A program made the position numbers and the translations under genes. The notes below the pieces were generated by a model, which worked only from the letters and a program-made list of their open reading frames with translations, made no database searches and had not been told where the DNA came from. From Brevipalpus yothersi (Eukaryota; Arthropoda; Arachnida; Trombidiformes; Tenuipalpidae), in contig QZCP01000060.1 of assembly GCA_003956705.1 (NCBI GenBank), positions 43,610-107,609 on the forward strand: 64,000 nucleotides of DNA, in the 5' to 3' direction. This document shows positions 58,028-64,000 of the stretch, piece after piece; positions within the stretch are counted from its first letter, which is position 1, and each line of letters begins with the position of its first letter.

Positions 58028-61000
58028 ATGCCTTTCCTTCATCTTCTCTCTCAATTTGCAGATCTCTGTTTATACTTTATTTCACACAAGTATGAGAGGG
58101 GAAGTTGGTAGAGAATGTTCATTGAATATAAACTTCAGACTGCAAGTGCAAGGGGATGCAACGGAATTTACCAAGATATGTGCACGTAATATTGGAAAGA
58201 TCAGTTTGCAAGAAGTCTCAGGGAAAATTTCAAAAGAACATTTTAGATTACGAGAAATCCAGAAAGAGATGATATCAAGTGCATTTATTCTCAGAGTTTG
58301 ATTGGTGACATGTTGAGATATCTCATAACTGAAGTGGAGCTTCTAGTAGAGCTAGAGAAGAGGTAAATGCACAAGTACACAGTATAAGTGAGCATTATCG
58401 AAAAGGAGTGCCATTATGTTTTTCTCTTTGATAAATCGATTCTCCTAGACAAAAGAAGGAGAAAAATCAATGGATTGAATATATCCTAGAAAATCATCAA
58501 TTGCTTGTAAGAAGATGGAGAAAAACGTTGTAGGACATTCCCTGAGACAATATTTTACTTATTCTGTATGATTTAAGATTTATGTTCAGCTACATCAAGA
58601 GATTAAATAGAATATAAGGTCTTTTTTGTAGAATAAAGAGAAGATCTGAAAAGGAAAAATGACAACATAACTTGGACATGTATGATGTAATAACATTGAA
58701 AAGAATACTTTTTTCTTCTTGCAATGATGACGAGTATGTACAGATATTCGAACAAGCATTGAGGTCAATGAGAAACAGATAATAATGTAATGACGAGATC
58801 AAGAATTAGAACCTCTATACATTATTGCAGACTAGTATGAAACAGAGTTCTGTCAAGTATACACAAGTTAATAATTTACGAGGGTATTCAACAGATCCTA
58901 TTTCAGATGAGTGCACTTATCAACAGGACAAATCTCAAGATGCTTTAAGATTAAAGTATGAGTAAAAAAATCAATCTGATTGCTTATCTTATTCTACTCC
59001 ATAATTAGCCATTCTGTAAAGCGAACCGCTTGTTCTCTTTCTTTTGAGTTTCATGGTGAATACATGATAATATACACTTTGATGGAGTATAAGTTATGAT
59101 AGAAATGATGAGAGAGAGAGAGAGAGAGAGAGAAAATAAAAACTGAAGATCTGAGCATGCAAAACATGGAAAAATTTTGTTCTTGTAACTGAGGTGTGAG
59201 GAATTGTAAGAAACGAGCTCATTAATATGATAACGGATAATGAGTCTTCCATATCAAGCATGGTTTAACATCTTGGATCCTTCTTTAGAATCGGTTATCC
59301 GGTTCTATCACTTCAACAACTTTGTTTCAATGTTGCCCCCGTCAAACATTCATTCCAAGGATTCATGGAATCTTTCCATGGATCTTCAAGACAATCCCAT
59401 GACAAGATTACAGTATACTGTTGTTTGAAAAGATTAATTTGTGACTAAAGTTGAAATACAACTGATGTTTTCCTCTCTAAGAATATTTTTGGATCATCAA
59501 GGAGATATATCTCAAATTGAAGGGAGGTCGAACCAGAAAGGTCGAGATGACTAATTGGAAATATTCTCTCAATTATCTCAAGTCTTGCATACCTGAATGT
59601 GTGTATGTTTCAATTACGATTTTTTAAAAATGAAATTAGAACACATTCACAGTTGCCATGAGAATGTTTTGATGAATGAAAAATTAAATTAGGATACGCA
59701 ATCAGATTGCTTGTCGTCTTTTTCATGATGGCTAATAGTAGCTTCAAGATCACGGAAACATCATTTCATGCATGTAAACAACAAGAACAAGAGTGACAAA
59801 ATGCTTTCAGGGCTGATAGAAAAGGCTAGACTATCTTATATTGCATGGAACTGTGAACAGGACATCAACTTTTACTGGTCATCATGAATAGAAGCAAAAT
59901 TTGATAGTACAAGTAAAGATGGGAAATGTAAAGTTGACTGCGTCTGAAATCTGTAGAGAGATAGAATAAAGAAAATACTAAATATGCTAATCGATTAGTA
60001 TGCAAAGGATCAAGTAGATTGTATAATTGAATTCACAATGAGGTGTTGTGACTTATTTTGCTCATTTTCGGATAAGGGAAGCAGTGTACCTTGAGACTGA
60101 CAAGTTAAAATGAAAATACTCAAGAAAGAAAGACAAAGAAAGAAAGAAAGAAAGAAAGAGAGAGCCTCAAGATAGGAATATGCATGAAGAGGGGCACAAT
60201 TAATTGAATTTATTGCTACTATTGAGGTTATGAATTAGTGTTCCATATGATGTGATGTAAAAAGATTTGACATTCACTGGGAAAGTGCCCGCAAGAATTG
60301 CTGGAAAGTGAGCGTTATGTGTCCACAAGCATTTTTCTCAATATATAATCAACTGTCTACCAAACAGGTATGACATGTTGACAGTTAATCAAGATTACGA
60401 GGGTAAAGCTCAAAATATCACAGTTTTTGAGAGTAGAATGACAACATGATGAAATTTCAAGATCAAAGTTGAGGGCTGGATAAGATAGAATTCAAATTTT
60501 GAGTCTTGATATCATCTTTCTACCAGCAATTTGTTGAGAGAGAGAGAGATCATCTTCTCAATGAAAACAGCCAATATCATTTATAGCACACTACAAACTA
60601 GAAAAGTTCAGACGAAAGAAGAGATAAAATGAGCACTTCAAATCCATAACAGGCCACCAATAAGAACGCTATCGTAAGTAAGATGATGATGATGGTTTAC
60701 ATGATCTGATTCACATCAGATGGCCGAATCCAAGTCATGTTACTTTTCTCGAGTAAGCATTGATAGTATAGAGGCTTGCAAAAGTAGCCAGTGATGAGAG
60801 TGATGCAAATCAAAGGTTTGAAGGTAAAAATGTCAAAATTAGATTGGTCAATCTGTAATCATCATAATCATTCATGAAACGATTCCAACCAAAATTGGAT
60901 CAAATCCTGAAAAATTTTCCTCACCACTCAGCTTAGAATAGATCGATGTACAGAGTATTTAGATATTGTGAGATTGGTTCAGCACGTCACAAACAGGAAC

Positions 61001-61830
61001 ACCAAAGACAAGATGACCACAGCAGGGGCATCGATGCCGAGGCAAATTGGTCTTCAGTGTTAGATCGTGCATTGACTTTGGAAATCTTAAATCTAAAATC
61101 CGAGGTGTGAATCTGTTAGACAACATAATCGAGTGAACAACCAGACTCTTGACACTCTCTTTCGAGCGGTCATGAAAGTGCAAAGCTCAAAGTAGGAGGC
61201 TTTCATGAACATTTGACAGATGACGGATGCAATGGCGATAGAGGATGAAAATATACATCTACGCTGGGTCTTGAGCACAAATGTCGTAGTAGTAGTAGCT
61301 CGTTTTCATGAAAGAGGAAGAAGAGAGAGAGAGGAAGAAATTGACTTCAAATTCTCGGTAAGAGGCACGAGCTGGGAAGCAAAGATAATGACATCTCCAA
61401 GAAGATATTTATAAGGGCCTGTGTTCTAAGAATGTATCATCATCGACATCATTCATTACTATTTCATGAGGTTTTTCGGGATTGGATTCTAGTCACCGTA
61501 GTCACAATCATCATCACTTTTTTTCTCTTAAATATACTCTCTTTCCTTCTATTTCTCATCCTCTTTTGCTCATCCTCCCTCCCTCTCTCTCTCTCTCTCT
61601 TTCTCACTTATCTTCTCCATAAAGTTTTCACTCTCATCGCCCCACAAACTGATGCCCTTTTCGTCCCTCCTTCATTTTTCTCATTCTTTATGCTGTAAGA
61701 TTCAGCAACGCTAACCGCTTTATCCTGGAAGAACAGGGTTCACAGGCTGTATAAGTCTTGTTCCAAGCTCAGCCGGTGGAGCGGGGCCTAGAAACAAGGC
61801 GAGAGGAACATGGAATAGTAGTTCCCTGAA

Positions 61831-61863
<33 letters not shown>

Positions 61864-62023
61864 AAGCTGGAATGTAGAAGAGAGAGAGGAGAAAAGAGAA
61901 GAAGGATCGGAAAGTTGTGATTTACATCACTCCTGGGCCATTGACCATTGCCTAAGTATTAAAGCATGCAAAACTTTTCTATTTATCGTGAATGTAGGAT
62001 GAATGGTTTAGCTTTAAGAATAG

Positions 62024-62049
62024 CTCTCTCTCTCTCTCTCTCTCTCTCT
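62024..62049. repeat. Short (CT)n microsatellite
   Basis: A pure CT array of about 26 bases. Confidence 0.9.
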
Positions 62050-63923
62050 TCATCAATTAAATAGCGATCACAATTTTGTTCGAAAAAAGATGGATTTCAA
62101 GATAAAGTATGGAATCAGATGCGGAAAAAGAAGAAGCGAATGAAAAAATTTTTTAGAGTGAAAGAAATTAGAGTGATTGATTTTTCGAATGATGAAAAAA
62201 TTTGAAGAGGTTATTAGATGAAGAGAAAGCAAAAAAAGAGAACAACCAAACATGTGATTATACATGAGACTCAAGAATGTGAGTCAAAGGAGAATCCTAA
62301 TAGCTAGCTGTTCATGAGAACGTAAGTCAACTGCTAATAAGAGCGGTAATGGCTGACAAAAAGTGTGAGAGATAAGTTTGTCTCAGTGTAACCAGGTAAA
62401 CATTTTTTCAAAATTAGCATCGACTTGCAATTTCAGAGGGCTAATAATCATTGAGTGAGCAAATTCACAATTTCACACGTGTATTGGTGAAGGAGGGAAG
62501 ATTAAGGCCCAGATAAGTGGCTGAAGAGGCATTAAGAATCTACCAAATTATGGTAGGAATTTGCGAAAAAAGTAGAGTGATGAGTGCCCAATAAACAAGC
62601 TGGCCCATGAACCAGATTGAGCACATTAAGTAAATGAAGAAGAGTGCTAGCAAATTAATGGATAGAGAGATGATATTATTTTGATGTGAGAAGAGTTCTG
62701 GAATTTGAATGAATATACACACCAGAAGAGGGTATGATTGTTTTTGTGTTCCTAGTTTCCATCATTCAAGCTGTTTTCTTATCGAATAATAAAATCTGAG
62801 AGGATTGTTGATCAATTTGGAGGCATCATATCAAAAGAAATACACCAAATACGATTTACGAATTAATATGCAATCTGACCTCATCATGAGAATATATGAA
62901 CCTTAAATAAGTAGATAGAGAGAGAGAGAGAGAAGGGGAAAAATATGGGCTTGAGCAAAAGTCTGGTAGAGATGATTCCACTTGAGATAGCCAATAAAGC
63001 GTAAAAGAAATCTGGAGGAAACATATTCCTTTTGAGAACAAGTCTCTACATTTATCGATCGAAATCGATCTGAAGATCAGAAGAGAAAGAAACGAGAAGA
63101 AAAAAGAAAATCGGAGGTGAAGTGAATTTGAAAAAACAAAGATTTTTTCTTTCCTCAATGATATTCTCTCTCTAGAAGAATGTGTTTTGAATCTCTGCTA
63201 TCACCTAGGGTGTATCACTTCAAGCAAATGTTCATCGAGCATTCCTCACTAGAGAATTACGATCAAGGTACATTACACATGTGTGAAACCATACTGATAA
63301 AGGTGTGTGATCAGAATTGGTCAAGTGAATGAACGGAAACAACAGTTGAGATAATAAATAAGTAGGGTAAAAATGGCATAATCGTGATAGAGGAAAAAGA
63401 GAAATCACTGGATATGGTGATTTAAGAGGCAACTAGAGGCAAACATATGAGAGAGGCTCTTACGGTAACAGAAGAGAAAGAGAGAGAAAAAAAAGAGAGA
63501 AATCAAGTTTGAATGGATAAAAGGACGTGGCAGGGAAGTTGAAATCGATTCTGGAATCGAATATATGTGGTCGAAATGACCTGTTTGCGTGTAACATATT
63601 CCAGTCAATCATTTCTGACAATCGAGATTCTAGATGATCGTTGCTGATGGTAGAAATGAGAAGAGCATGTAAGAAGGAGAAGAAGTGAAAGAAGGAAGAG
63701 GTAGTATGAAGGCGATTCTCAAATTCAGATGATAGTTTACTTGTTCATTCATAAACTGTCTCAAGTTTTTAGCTTAAAGAGAAAAAGCATTCTGACAAGG
63801 TGGGGAAGATGAACATTTAACTCTCGAATTGATGAGCACACACACACATATACGTACACACAATGTTCATTGGGTAGGAGTATGGAGATTCTTATGAATG
63901 TTAAATAGGATGAGATTGTTTGT

Positions 63924-63924
<1 letters not shown>

Positions 63925-64000
<76 letters not shown>
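63925..64000. repeat. (GA)n microsatellite running off the window
   Basis: A pure GA dinucleotide array of at least 76 bases that reaches the last base of the window, so its full length is unknown. Confidence 0.97.

Larger units (their letters stand above)
56816..64000. other. Gene-poor region, probable RhoGEF intron and spacer
   Basis: About 7 kb without a recognisable coding exon on either strand. Because the RhoGEF exon at its left edge needs upstream DH-domain exons, most of this is likely a long intron of that gene. It contains CT/GA microsatellites at 57965-58024, 59109-59133, 60128-60162 (GAAA-rich), 61839-61866, 62024-62049 and 62918-62932, listed in part below, and a GC-richer segment at 61690-61815. 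Confidence 0.45.

Overview
This window is eukaryotic nuclear DNA from an invertebrate, most likely a chelicerate and probably an acariform mite. The evidence is a 356-residue arginine kinase (the invertebrate phosphagen kinase, closest in my memory to mite arginine kinases), an arthropod-type opsin exon, intronless ionotropic-receptor-like and gustatory-receptor-like genes, short GT-AG introns (many 55-120 bases), AT-rich spacers and very many (GA)n/(CT)n microsatellites. The species cannot be named from sequence alone. No prokaryotic operon, CRISPR array, phage or plasmid feature is present.

Layout. 1-541: 5' exon of an opsin (-). 1730-2218: Naa10 (+). 2729-2844: a U6atac snRNA gene (+) with its own TATA box, not annotated by any open frame. 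3424-4050: SAP30 (-). 4988-16755: a 13-exon gene (-) for a tandem PTP protein in which both phosphatase domains have lost key catalytic residues. 17894-19074: Bcd1/ZNHIT6 (-). 19672-20499: coiled-coil protein (-). 21383-22467: ACTMAP (+). 22569-23920: pinin (-). 24311-25621: BTB protein (+). 27232-29488: NRF-6-like membrane acyltransferase (+). 30662-31897: two-HMG-box protein (-). 32924-33475: COQ10 (+). 34309-36952: arginine kinase (-). 38194-38801: small two-helix membrane protein (-).

39648-45624 is a chemosensory-type cluster: two related ionotropic-receptor-like genes pointing away from each other with a gustatory-receptor-like gene between them. A MITE-like inverted-repeat element and a pure (GAGAAA)n array follow, then a small secreted protein, then MTR4 (49222-52594, +). 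54606-56815 is the last large exon of an ARHGEF10-family RhoGEF (-); its DH-domain exons are not visible in the remaining 7 kb, which is repeat-rich and without recognisable genes.

The genes are mostly independent housekeeping units. Several act in RNA metabolism (U6atac, pinin, Bcd1, MTR4), two in N-terminal protein processing (Naa10, ACTMAP) and one or more in signalling or sensing. Exon limits were worked out by hand from splice signals and reading-frame continuity; every intron I could define is GT-AG and none shows the U12-type 5' splice site that the U6atac gene would serve.
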